DNA from: Ceriagrion tenellum
Taxonomy: Eukaryota; Arthropoda; Insecta; Odonata; Coenagrionidae
Length of the DNA: 64,000 bases
Assembly: GCA_963169105.1 (NCBI GenBank)
Contig: OY720639.1
Span: forward strand, 48,775,848 to 48,839,847
Direction of reading: 5' to 3'
Positions 1 to 11,260 of this stretch are shown one piece after another. Both the position numbers and the translations under genes were made by a program. The notes under the pieces were generated by a model. The model saw nothing but the letters and a program-made list of their open reading frames with translations. It did not search any database and was not told where the DNA came from. Position 1 is the stretch's first letter, and each line of letters starts with the position of its first letter.

Positions 1-43
1 CCGCCATCTTGCTGTGCTTAAAGTTTTTTTTCGGTCTGAACTG

Positions 44-51
44 GATGGCAG
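44..51. repeat. Target-site duplication, left copy (hAT at 52-4350)
   Basis: GATGGCAG lies directly before the left terminal inverted repeat and is repeated exactly at 4351-4358 after the right one. Confidence 0.9.
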
Positions 52-482
52 CAGGGTTGGCATGAGTTTACCCGATCTGAACCTAAAACCCACCTGAAAA
101 AACCCATGGGTTTTAGACAATAAGTGGTTTTTTTTCAAATATGTAATATTGGTGCCAAATTAAACAGTTTATGGTATTTATAGGCAGTATTTATATATTC
201 TTTTCTTGTCTTATGGGTGTTTGTCTACTGCAGCCTTATTAAAAAATGAAATAATCTTATATCAGCCCAGTGCACCAGACTCAAGACTTGAGTATGGTTA
301 GGCAGTATTAGTAACACCTTTGATTTAGGTTAATAATTTTATTAATAGACTCTCTAAAGGCCCGAGTAAACTGTTAAGACTTCATGGTCTGTATTGAAAA
401 CAGAAATTGAAGGGCACAGTGACTAGTAATTAATTTATATATTGTATGACATCCATAATAATAGGTAGGTATCTACCGTAAT

Positions 483-927
483 TAGGGATGGACCGATACC
501 GATATGAAGTATCGGCCGATACTAATGGTATCGGTAGTATCGGTATCGTCAGTCATATCAGTGTTTTTCAGATTTTTTCAATTTTCGGATTTTTACCGCT
601 AATTCGGCCAATTAAACGAGGTATAGAATTCTACCGCTAGAGTGTTCTGGTACCGAATGCCATCAGAGCGATGTAAGACAGTGCGTTTCTTTCGATCACA
701 TTTCCTCACCAATTTTTTCAGTGAACTTAGTGTTTCGCCTGTGTAATAATGGTTGTTTCGGTAATCTGTTTTTTTAGTTGATTGAGCCAGCTTAAAATGT
801 TTGTGGTGGAATATTGAGTTTCTATTTTACCTATAACGAAGTAGTATCGGTATCGGTAATGGTATCGGGGGGAGGAGAATTGATATCGGAATCTGTAACG
901 GCAATTTCTGGTATCGGTCCATCCCTA
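483..927. mobile_element. hAT-type MITE, 445 bp, nested in the larger hAT
   Basis: The ends are an 18-bp perfect terminal inverted repeat: TAGGGATGGACCGATACC at 483-500 and its reverse complement at 910-927. Both sides carry the 8-bp duplication ACCGTAAT (475-482 and 928-935). The subterminal zones are packed with TATCGG/CCGATA motifs on both sides (about 500-550 and 840-920), the usual layout of repeated transposase-binding sites. No open frame of note lies inside. It is a non-autonomous element that jumped into the surrounding hAT, so it is the younger of the two insertions. Confidence 0.93.
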
Positions 928-1612
928 ACCGTAATATAGGGCTACTTGTCATCCGAGGTGATATGATAGCTGCTTCGCTTCCAAGCTGATCTTAAGAGTC
1001 CGTATTCCCTCATGCACTTGACGGTAACTTGAGCCAAAAATAAAAAGAAAAGATTGTAGCTCTTGTCAGTGGCAGCAATAAAGTATTTGAGTCTAAGAAA
1101 CACGATTTCCTATTAAATAGCAAAACCATCTCGAGTGGGAACTGTTTCTTTTAGCTCATAGAATAGCCCACTAGGGGCTCTGTGGTGGCTGACCTGTCAC
1201 TGTAAAAAATTTGTTTCGTTGACTCCTGAAACTTTCATCAGTGCACGCTGCCAATAAGTGCTCAGCATCCTGGTATATGGATTTTTTAAAAGTTTAATTA
1301 GCCCTACAACCAATTGTCTAATCATTTACTTGTTGCATATAACGTTGACCGTTTAAGTATAATGCGTTCAATAGATGTCAAACTAACCTACAAAATGGGT
1401 TACTTGAACCCAATATTTCACTGTTGTAAGTTGGGCTCAAGTTGTTCTTTTTGTTATAAATATTCATAATGTTATTTTAAAAATGATCCAATATCCAAAA
1501 TCATCAGTTTCACTGTTTATCTTCTCGATAAACTGAAAAAATGTTAAATTTTGGGCTTAAGTAGCTCTATTTTACAGTACTAAAAATAATTTGTTAATGT
1601 TCCTTATTAAAA

Positions 1613-2402
1613 TTATAACAACTGTCTGTTTGAAATCACCTGTTCCAGTCGCACTGGTTTTTGTCTCGAACATCTATAAACTGTTACAAGCTTCTGAGCT
1701 TTTTCACTGCCCAACCTATTGCGCAATTTGCATGTTGCATCCACGAGAAATGTCTTGGACCCAGTACACAAGCTTGATGCAATGATTGGATCAGGTGTAA
1801 CCCTGGACCAACCATCTTGGACTCGTGTTACTGTAGCATTCTTCAGTTCCTCTTTCATCCGCCTATCAATGTCGAATGCATCTTCATCTAACAGCATTCC
1901 ACTCAACTGCCTCCTGTAAGGTGGCTTGTAGCTAGGACAACGGAATATTACAAGCATAGAGGAATAAAGCGATTTTTCTGTTCAAACTTTTCTTTTGAGT
2001 TTCTGTTATCTTGATTGTGAATTCCCTCATCGATGTTTGGTGATTATGCGGCACGCTTGCGGTACTGTCTCCAGTCGTTCCCATGGTTGCCAGTGTCGAC
2101 GATGCAAAACTTGAGGGTCGTGTGGCAGAAGGCAACGGAAGTGAAGACGATGTGAAGGCTGTGGTTCGGGCTGGGCCCATATCTTCTTCTTCTTCTTCTG
2201 AGTCACATACCACCGCTTTGCCAAGATGTTGGCTAAGACCTCGCACAGGGCACTTTTTCATGTAGGCTCGTATACGTTCAATTTTTCCGCTAACAAATGC
2301 ATTATAGTATTTCCATTGAACCTTATTGTTATCTCTTTTGACAACTTCACTCCATTCCACAGCTTCTTTTCTACCACTTCCTATCACTTTTGGCATGCCC
2401 AA
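1613..2402 (-). pseudogene. Broken hAT transposase (degenerate BED finger plus first catalytic Asp)
   Basis: Read on the minus strand, the first open segment (2402 to 1932) starts like a BED zinc finger. Around residues 27-52 it keeps the hAT-like context (NAFVSGKIERIRA), but the expected ligands are changed: Trp30 and Tyr33 stand where Cys is usual and Tyr47 where His is usual, leaving only Cys51. An acidic run of five Glu follows, encoded by the CTT repeat at 2184. A frameshift leads to a second segment (1957 to 1613) with YKPPYRRQLSGMLLDE and VQDGWS; Asp48 of that segment matches the first Asp of the hAT DDE triad. After residue 75 the text jumps to KLRNRLGSEKAQKLV, which resembles the C-terminal dimerisation region, so the middle of the RNase H-like core seems deleted. 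Family assignment rests on motif recognition; the loss of function is clear from the breaks. Confidence 0.85.
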
Positions 2403-3262
2403 GCACGTATTTTGCAGGATGCGACCGTTCTACTCTGACGCGGTTTCAGATGTCGCGATCAGAACGAACTTCGGAACGTTGTGTCGCGATCGGGACGAGT
2501 CTCGTAACATCATCATACTCTACATTGATCAAAGGATTAAGAGGTATTTTTGGAAGCAGTGAACCTGACGAATCAAAGTACATTGTGGGTAAAGAACGAT
2601 ATAGCCCGTGACATTTACCCTTACTCATCATTTCAGTACGGTAAATGTAACTTTTGCCTCACTATCAGAGGTGATTTCATTTACATTGCATGAATTCGTA
2701 ATTACATTGCATATGTTCTGCGAGCCATAGTTGCCGTTTCCTTCAAGGTGTCTCGGAATAGGAATTAGTTGTGGAATTAAGTGTTGCATCAAAATGTCAC
2801 GGCTGAAGCTACAACTGTTTCAAATGACTTGTGCCAGTCACAGGTTAGTTTTGAGATCGCGTCGCCACCGTACGCCATGATGATACCACCACGGACCTAG
2901 TGACGGATGATAGAGGTGTCAGTATTTCATTTATTTTTCATTTGATTGCAACAAGTGCACCATTTTCCCGCGGGCATAAACTAATACACGCACTTTGTGT
3001 CGGCGGTTTCTATGAGTTCTCAGCAATTAAAGACGGAGGCAAAACGGAAATGTGATGACTATACGGGCAGATTAATTTTTATGCCTATGAATTAAAGACA
3101 AAAATCAAAGAAGCGGGCCGTAGAGACCTTGTCTGCTGATAATGCCACCTTAAACTTATTTTGTGATGAGCTTTTACATCTTCGGTCCTCACTAACCATT
3201 CGCGTTGTTTGTTGAGTGAAAGGTGCAACCTTTGTTGAATACCAAGTTTTCTTAAATTTAGT

Positions 3263-3614
3263 TTTTCTTTTTGAGCGAGACGTCATGAAAGAGCAAACGC
3301 GGCGAAATGTCCTTGACCCAATAAAAGATACAAAAGATACACATAAAAGTCGTGCTAAAGTTTTTAAATAAATCTTTCACTGAAGAGAGTTCCTTGATCC
3401 TGTGTATTCCGTAGAGTGTTAATAAGAGTACATTATGTAAATGATATTGAATGACAAATTTCTTATTTGTAAATGGCAATTTCGTTGGATTAATGAAATC
3501 TCTTCAAATAAATATTTATTTAAAAACTTAAGCACGACTTTTATCTTTCTTCTTTCATTGGATCACAGACGATTCGCCGCGTTCGCTCCTCATGCCGTCT
3601 TTCCCAGAAAAACG
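3263..3614. repeat. Long imperfect inverted repeat (foldback unit) inside the hAT
   Basis: The arm at about 3263-3390 and the arm at about 3492-3614 are imperfect reverse complements over more than 100 bp. Shared blocks include AAAAGTCGTGCT, AAGTTTTTAAATAAAT and AACGCGGCGAA. A spacer of roughly 100 bp separates them. It is probably a degenerate foldback MITE or part of a larger one running to about 3856. No clear target-site duplication was found. Confidence 0.7.
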
Positions 3615-3639
3615 GAACATCTCCGGCTGAACTTTTTCT

Positions 3640-3856
3640 TTAGCATAATCGATTAAATCGATTAAAATTTTAACATTATTTTTCGATGCATGTAAATTAT
3701 CGCGATATTTTAAAATATCGCGAACACGATTTTCAGTTTTGAAAATTGACGATATTTCGCGATTATCGTGATAATTGCAATGTTATCACGATTATTGCGA
3801 TTTAATTCAAATTATGGGATTGCGAGGTCTAATTTGAGATATCGCCTAGGGCTAAA
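3640..3856. repeat. TATCGCGA / ATCGTGATAAT-rich segment, possible MITE end
   Basis: Short palindromic motifs (TATCGCGA, ATTATCGTGATAAT-like, AATCGATTAAATCGATT) are crowded here. The segment ends in GATATCGCCTAGGGCTA, which looks like a hAT-type MITE terminus. The matching left terminus was not found, so its limits and its link to the inverted repeat at 3263-3614 are inferred. Confidence 0.4.
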
Positions 3857-4350
3857 TGGTGGGAGTGCATGTGCACACGCATGCACCACGCACTTACACT
3901 AACTAAACAGCCCTTCAAGTTCACGATCAGAATTATAATATTTTATTAAACCAGCTGATCTACATACATATCCATCGCCATTCTATCGTTTCATTGCTTT
4001 AGTGTGTACTGAAATTTGACTTTAACCTCAAAAACTGATCATTTGTTGTACACAAACCCAATTTGGTTTATAAAATCCCTGTTCACATATCTGCACAGAA
4101 AATGATTAACCGAAATGGATTTGCAGTGTGCAAATATCTTGGTCTCTAATCTCCCTGCATGGTTGATATGAAGTAGATATGAGGATAGTATGGTAGACAA
4201 TAGATCGTAGATTTATTTGGTACAATATTTGAAAGGCACGGAAAACAAAGCTCTAAGTACCACAGGACAAAAATACCAATTTAACATGTTTTTGTCTAAA
4301 ATCCGAAACAACCCGAAAAAACCCACTGGGCTGAGTTTTTGCCAACCCTG

Positions 4351-4358
4351 GATGGCAG
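4351..4358. repeat. Target-site duplication, right copy (hAT at 52-4350)
   Basis: GATGGCAG directly follows the right terminal inverted repeat and is identical to 44-51. Confidence 0.9.
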
Positions 4359-4958
4359 GGGGTGTCAGGGACTCAATTTGTCAGGGAGAAGAGAGCAAAG
4401 AAAAGGAATAGGAAAATGGGTAGGACGAAAGTGAACTGTATCTTAAAGGCCCTTTTAAACAATGCTTATTTCAGTGCTGAAAATGGGAATTAATTCCGTA
4501 CGCGTAAAATCTTACCGCGTAAAAGGTATTACTGTATCCGATGGAAGAAATGAATTAGATTGTCAGTAAGGAAAATTTGGTGCTTTGTGTTTGCAGGACT
4601 AATAAGCGGATAAACTTCACTAATCACAGACTATCTCGCGGTGAGGTGAGTATTTCGAGAGAAAACGGAAGGTAGAGATCTAGTCTACCACTTTGAATCT
4701 ATCGGCTGCTCAAAACCTTACTAACTATGAGTAATAATAGCTATTCAACTTGACTGATTTGCAGGAGTTTGTTCAGAATTTTTCTGAAGCAACTTAGCTC
4801 ATGTGAAAAAAAACAATACGGCACAACTAATTCGGTTGCGTAGTTCAGTCTATACCCGGAGAGCGGCACTGTGCACCGAAATGAGAATCGTATGAACACT
4901 GGATATTAAGTACAGAGTTTCATTTTAGGTTTCGAATTTGGCTCCGACTTTTCGACGC

Positions 4959-5147
4959 TTAGACGTGGTGGGTAAGACAGTCGTGACGGAGTGCCTTATT
5001 GCCTCGCTCTTTTTCGTTATAGTCGCTAACAGTATGTGGAAAGTAGAAATTTTTGAACCGATCAGTTCCGCCTTGTTTCTCTAATTCTATCATCTCTATC
5101 AGTTGGACAGTTGTTGTCTGACATGGAAGGATTAGTATCCATGTCAT
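4959..5147 (-). pseudogene. CR1-like LINE, C-terminal RT fragment
   Basis: The minus-strand reading contains TDRFKNFYFPHTVSDYNEKE. This is close to the FKNSFFPRTISDWN-type ending of CR1-like LINE proteins also seen at 21.4, 28.0 and 36.0 kb in this window. Upstream sequence on the minus strand (to about 5470) may belong to the same copy but is too degraded to read. It is 5'-truncated, as LINE copies usually are. Confidence 0.6.
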
Positions 5148-5469
5148 TTAGAAGCTCGGCTGGTCTGAATTTTCAAATGTTCTAAGTCTTACCCTAGCAT
5201 CGTTATGATTTATGTTTACTTTCGCGTGTGAAAGAACGGTGGAATACGTGCAGTGGGTAAACTTCCAGTCTCAAATTAATACACCAAGGCCTACTTTCCG
5301 AGCTTAGAAACTCCAAAAGAGCTTTTAAGTATGACTTTTTCTCTGTTATCGGGTTGGCATGCATAAATAGATTGATCAGAAAGCAATGGTCGCTAACTTG
5401 ATAAACCGAAGTTTTACGCACATTCGTGTGCCTTAAGCGAGAGGCTTTATAAATTATGGAAATGCACAC

Positions 5470-8400
5470 CTAGTGGAATTTTTTTAAAAGATATAGGTGA
5501 TTATTTGAATCAAATTTCCGCTCTTGATTGACGCCAGTGGTTTCTTTTTTAATGACTTTTTGGTTATGGGTTATTTATGTTAATAATTATATCTGCGTAG
5601 TTCTTTTGTTTATAGATAATTTTTTTCTACATGTATATTATATATCGATTATTGATACAAGATTAATATGCAATGTATTATCTTCTCTAATCTATTATTA
5701 AAACTGTACTTGGGAGTGGTAATCTTATTGCGCTGAATTCTCAGGACTGATTAAAACAACGTCTGCGTAACTGGAAGTTTTTTAAGGTTTTTCTCTTTTT
5801 TATATTCCACTTTGGTTACAGTATTTATTAGTCATGATGATTTTTTAATGAAATTTGGTTACATTATCAGTTGAAGTAGTTTTAGTAATTGAACAGTTCA
5901 GCGAGTTTTGACGGCAAAGGTCGTTTCGCACTTACTTCCCGTCACATACCGACTAGGAGCAACTTTAATCAGACCCAAAGGAGGGTCGCCCTTCTGAATT
6001 CGAGCTGAGACCAGTGACGACCAACGATTACTTAACTTCGTTGGTCACTGAGTATTACTGGTATTTCCATCGTGGCAAATAGTTACCCATTAGTAGAAAA
6101 GTGCTTGATTCCTTGCGTGCATGCTTCATAGTCGTTAGGGCTCCGCGATCAGCATCATTAGCATACATAGTTCTTGCAATTGATAAATCTTTCCATGTCA
6201 CTAAAAGCATATATAAGTTCAACTAATTTTGGGCACCGCAAAAGATTGTTGTTAAAAATGGTCTACTTCCACATTATTCACTAGCGATGCTGTGAGTGGG
6301 TGTGTTTTTTGGTGGCTATAGTTTCCAATTCAATTTCTGTACTATGTGCTCACAATTAAATTATACTGCGATGAAAACATACTGTTAAGTTTCAATTTAT
6401 AGTTAATGAGAAAAATCGCCCGAATCAATTGACTGTTGTAGCTTTCAAGAGTACGTCGTTGGATTCATAAAGAGGCCTTTTTTTGAGCCGTTCAGTTTAT
6501 TTTTATGCCTTTTCAAAGAACCACGAAACTGTGAATTTCACACAGTTATGATTTTAATACCGTTTTCCTCTCAGGAGAAAGGAGATTGCTTTACAATAAT
6601 TTTAGTCTTTTCGAAGTGTAAGCAAGAAAGTCTTTTGTAAAAAAAACATGCCAGGAGGTAGACACGCAACTCTCTAAATTTTTCCTGTTTAGTAGCTTGA
6701 AGAAAGAACAAAATTAGTAATTTTTACAATCATGAAAAATGAATAATTTTTCCCTAAAGTTATACTATTAAGTTACACATTAGTAGAATTTTTTACGGAC
6801 TTGTTTAGTACGCCTCAAAGAGATGCATATTTTGTATATGGAAGCTGTGGCTTGAATGGGTGTTTATTTTTAAGTTCATATGCTGCGTCTCAATTAAATT
6901 TTTCTCGACTTTTTAATTTAGATTTAATCGCCCTTTAATTAATCGAATGGAAATGTGAGGTTCGTTAAGTTGACTTGCTTTCCCATGGTCATTTTTATAA
7001 TTGTTCCCTCTCTTAAGCTCTCAGCACTGATGAAGTTTTCAGGTTCTTTCCGCATTCTATATCGAATGCTTTCAGATATTTTTGAAAATTTTTACTATTG
7101 AAACTCTTAATTATCCTTCAATGAAGCGTACTTATTTAAATGAGACTGGAATGCGCGTAACGTGGACCGACAGTAATTTAATTAGCATTGAATCTCCGTG
7201 AGTAAGTATCTTTCTTAACTATGATCTCTAACTTTTGTGCATAATACGTGAGCTTAAACCGCCAGCAACAGTCTATTTCCACTCCGTTCACTTTTTTCCT
7301 CCAGGACCCGAGTGAATGTAATCCGCAGGTCGAGTAGAATGACAAAGATGGAGCTCTCCGCGATTCAGCGACCGTTATGACAGCTGGTAATGCTTTCGTA
7401 AGCTTCATTTGAGACTGAATTGAATTTTGTTGTTGGAATAAAGGTTTATTTTTTTTTATAAATACGTTTCTATGTGAACTGAAGTTGATTGATAATTGAA
7501 ATGTAATCTCAGATTATTGCTTCAAATAAACTTCCTCACAGCTGAAATGACAGCATATTGTTTTTGCTTTCAATTAGAGCTAATGGGGTTGATGAAAAGA
7601 GCCCACAGATCCATTTTACTGGGACATATTAAACTGTAATATAATCCTTCATTATTCACGGCTCAAAGTATTTGCTTACACGCTTGTGAACCTGGTTACG
7701 CTTTACCCGTTTTGTTTAAATGATTTTAATTGTGGATATATGTCCTGCTTATCAAAGCACGTTTTGCGGTTTGACCTTTAGTATAATTCTTAATCTGTTG
7801 GGATTTATACTAACTGCATGATAAAACAACGGCCTGGTAATTCCATGGAGCACATTCTCATATGTTCATTTACTACACATTTACCGGCTAATCCGAGGCG
7901 AGCCTTCCGATTGTTTATTAGGGCAAAGTCGTTCTTTTGATGTGCGTGGATTATCTTCAGTTGTGTTTAGGACGCTTTGTGACTTCGATCATTGGAGCTG
8001 TATTGATCATTAACGTTTACAACCGATAGCTTTGGCTTAAAAAGTGTGTGACGCAGCGAGGGAAATGGAAGGGAAACTTCGATATCAATTATTATTATTA
8101 TTAATATTTTACCGCTTAATGTAGGTATAAACCGAAAAAAGTGGACTTTTATAGCGCAGAGTTCTGTTTCCTTCCTCATCTCTGCAGAGCAGCAGAATCT
8201 TTTATTGGATAATGAAGCGTTGATGAGGGGAAAGGAATGTATTCGGAAGGCTCTAAGACTGTGGGGTAATGATCGAGAATGGACTGATTGACAAAGGTAG
8301 CCTCGGTCTAGTACCGAAGCAGACGAAAACAGGGCGACTAAACGTCAGCGCCTCCACTCGGGACCTATGGCTGTATCCTCGCTAGCAACCAATGAACAAA

Positions 8401-10260
8401 GGGTTAACAAAATGAGATAAGACTCCACAACTAAATGAGAACACTGAACAAAGGTATTAAGTTAATATTAGTTTAAATCGTAAATTAAAAGAATGTTTCG
8501 GAGAATGCATCATTGCGGAAAAAGGATGTCCGTTATCTAACTGCTCTCGACATGGCGAAGGTGAGCTGAAGAAATTTTTACTTAATTTATTTGGAGTGTG
8601 TTGACCCACGTGCCGTAGTTACGTAACATTTGCCGAAACCGTTGATGCAAGCAGTGCCGGGAAAGTCCGCAATGTGGGTAGTATGAGAGAAAACGGAAGG
8701 AAAGAACTGCAAATTCGCCCGCCGGAATTCCTAGAACCGACCTTGGTAGACTAGTTGCCAACGCAACGGCCAAGAAGTTGAAAGGACACGGGATTTATTT
8801 AATGCCTTTTCGTGAATGGGTTTGGTTTGCGTTAGGATGAAAGTGCTTAGTCAGACGATGTGATATAGAGGGTGCTGTGTGTGTACTTCATTTTAAAGTC
8901 TACTACTTCCAATATTTATCTACCAAGGCCCGGTTTTGTAATTTATGAGCAAAATTAACAGCAAGTCAATGTATCCTTTTCGTTAACTGGAGATTAATCG
9001 AGTTTTTGGGTTTCATACGATCGCTGTAGCGGTAATTGTTAGTCATTGGGGCACGTTTTAATAATTTTTCTACTCAGTAAAAAAATTCTTGGATCACATT
9101 AAAATGGCTCTCTTAAGGTAGAACCTCTACTACAAGTACCTCCGATAACATGCCATGATATTTTAATATGTTGTAGAGAAATCATTTCTTCGTCAATCCT
9201 TGAAAAAATAATTGGGGGTAATCGGCCATTTAACGCTGATTACAGGATTTGAAAATCATAAATTTCAGCCTCAAATTACATCGCTCTTATGGTGGAATGG
9301 TGACGTCCCTTCCTTAAACATTTTATTTCTCGATATTTTCCCCGAAAAGGGTATCTCAAAAACGACTATATTGTGACTAAATAATCAACGGATGAAATAT
9401 ATATTTTTTCGGGTAGCCTTATCGACCATTTAAGACTATTATTTATGATTGAAAAACAATGAAGGGTCCAACTTCCGTTCTATTGCCGCCATATTGAAAC
9501 AAGTTTGGCAACGATGTTAGGGGAAGAATCAAAACAAACCAGCGCAGTACCTCCGTCATCTATGCCTCACGTCACGATTGCAGACGATTTATGCTACGAC
9601 GTGTATCCAGTGTTGTATTACCTGTCAGTACTGGTTACTCAAGCAATAGCTAAGTGCTCCCAAATTTTATTAGACATGGCAGTTACCTTACCCGGAATAT
9701 CATAGATTCCTAAAAATAGTAGGCGTCACTGTATACGCGACAAAGACACTCTTTATAGCTACTTACGAGGGTTTATATGTTCTTCAAAGGAATTTCCAAT
9801 ATTTAAATGTGTATTTCGAAATATAAGGTCATCGTTTTCACCTTTCAGAATATACTACTTTGTTTTGAATACGAATTTATGATCGCCCACATAATATATT
9901 TCATTAACTATGTAATTGAGAATATAATTCGTTAATATGATTTATACGGATATGAACGAGACATGTATTTTTAATAGGCACCAATAAGTTTGGAAATACA
10001 ATTTCCCAAATCTGCTCATTCATCGACTACCCATGAAATATCCAACAGAATTAATAAGTTTGTCTGGGGTAGCTTAATTGCTCTGGTAAGCAAATTATAT
10101 AATTATTATAGTTCCTCCGGAAGTTTTTAAGTTAAGTTTTTAGTAGTATATCTATTTCATGATGTCCCACTTATTATGCCAGATAATTGGTAGTTAATTT
10201 ATCTGATTGGTCATTAATCCCACAATTATTCACTGATATGGGCCAATCCATATCAACTCT
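5470..10260. other. Non-coding stretch, no gene recognised
   Basis: This is AT-rich unique-looking DNA. The open frames are short, lack recognisable motifs and have no convincing splice context. The only clear structure is the hairpin at 6012-6050. The part near 9.05-9.72 kb, including a 66-residue open frame at 9505, resembles repeat-type sequence but could not be assigned. Confidence 0.5.
6012..6050. repeat. Short hairpin
   Basis: CAGTGAC-gac-CAACGA pairs with TCGTTGGTCACTG. This gives a 13-bp stem with a 3-nt bulge and a 10-nt loop. It could be the core of a tiny foldback element; no function is evident. Confidence 0.6.
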
Positions 10261-11260
10261 TGTCAATTCTTGATACCTGTTTCAAAGCTCCCACTTACAG
10301 ATGTGTTGCATATGATTATTAAGTTTCCTTTAAATATACTACTATTTTTAAATGTTCAGTCCATCTATTTTGGTTCTACTGGTTACAATAAACCAACTGT
10401 ACTCTACTGTTCAGGGGGCGAAAATGGCCTATGGACGTTAATTCACATGTAGCTGCAGTTGTTGTTGCTGCAACTGACGTCCAATGAGAACTGTCATCAT
10501 AATTTTATATGCACATGCATCATAATATTATATGTATTACTACAAGAGACCAACTGTGGCCAGTATAATACAGTAGGAATGCAGTTGAAGTATCCCTGCT
10601 TAGCATCCATTACAGTGAAAGAGCAATTCTCAGCAAAGTCTTGTGGAATTATGATCTCATGTAGACATGCAATACTACTATGTAATCTAAAAAATGGACA
10701 CCATTTTGGGCCCAATAGGCAACATTTAAATCAGCCTACTACATTACCTACCACCAATCAGCATGACATCTGCAAATTGCACATTTCTCTAACTCCAAGT
10801 GCAGGGTAACAATAAAAGTAGATGATACATTGGCTGTGTTGCTCTAACACTTGAGGAAAGAGACATTCTGGTGAACTTCACTACCTACCTGATAACAAGG
10901 ATAAGTCATACATTTGGCCAAAACATTCTGATGAGTGCTGAATACCTTCAACAACCGTGTTGATGTCAGCACCATTGCCAAAGACTATCATATGAAAACA
11001 TTACATCTTGCCTGACAGCAATTTTATGGCTTGAAGCAAGTCTAGAAATCCTATATATGTACTTACACACTTTGAAAGAAATACACAACATACATTTCAA
11101 CGGGCATTTATTTCTGCAACAATTTTAGCAATTATTACATTGTTTTTTGTTATTTTCAAAGTAGCAAACAAATTATGTAGGCCTTCATTACCTTCACATT
11201 TCCACTAATGAATGAAGGCCAATTCCCTTCAGCCAAATTACACTACCCAAGAGTTATAAA
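10260..11260. other. Unclassified stretch with different texture, probably an old insertion
   Basis: Base usage differs from the flanks, with more CA/TG-type words and fewer CG dinucleotides, and one longer open frame (10459-10809, 116 residues) without a known motif. A perfect 10-bp stem GGCCTTCATT / AATGAAGGCC (11180-11189 and 11211-11220) lies near its right side. No terminal repeats or duplication were found. Confidence 0.3.
11180..11220. repeat. Short perfect hairpin
   Basis: GGCCTTCATT at 11180-11189 is the exact reverse complement of AATGAAGGCC at 11211-11220, with a 21-nt loop. Confidence 0.6.

Larger units (their letters stand above)
52..4350 (-). mobile_element. hAT-superfamily DNA transposon, decayed, with nested insertions
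   Basis: The left end reads CAGGGTTGGCA (52-62), and the right end is its exact reverse complement TGCCAACCCTG (4340-4350). The 8 bases outside each end are identical, GATGGCAG at 44-51 and 4351-4358. An 8-bp target-site duplication with CAGGG-type terminal repeats is the hallmark of hAT elements. The minus strand carries broken hAT transposase (1613-2402). A smaller MITE (483-927) and an inverted-repeat unit (3263-3614) lie inside it and account for part of the length. The transposase is frameshifted and internally deleted, so the copy cannot move by itself. The perfect TSD suggests the insertion is not extremely old, although the coding part is badly worn; the progenitor may already have been non-autonomous. 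Confidence 0.9.

Noticed and set aside
1719..2265. Plus-strand frames opposite the hAT transposase
   Set aside because: They are antisense shadows of the minus-strand transposase relic, which explains the sequence better.
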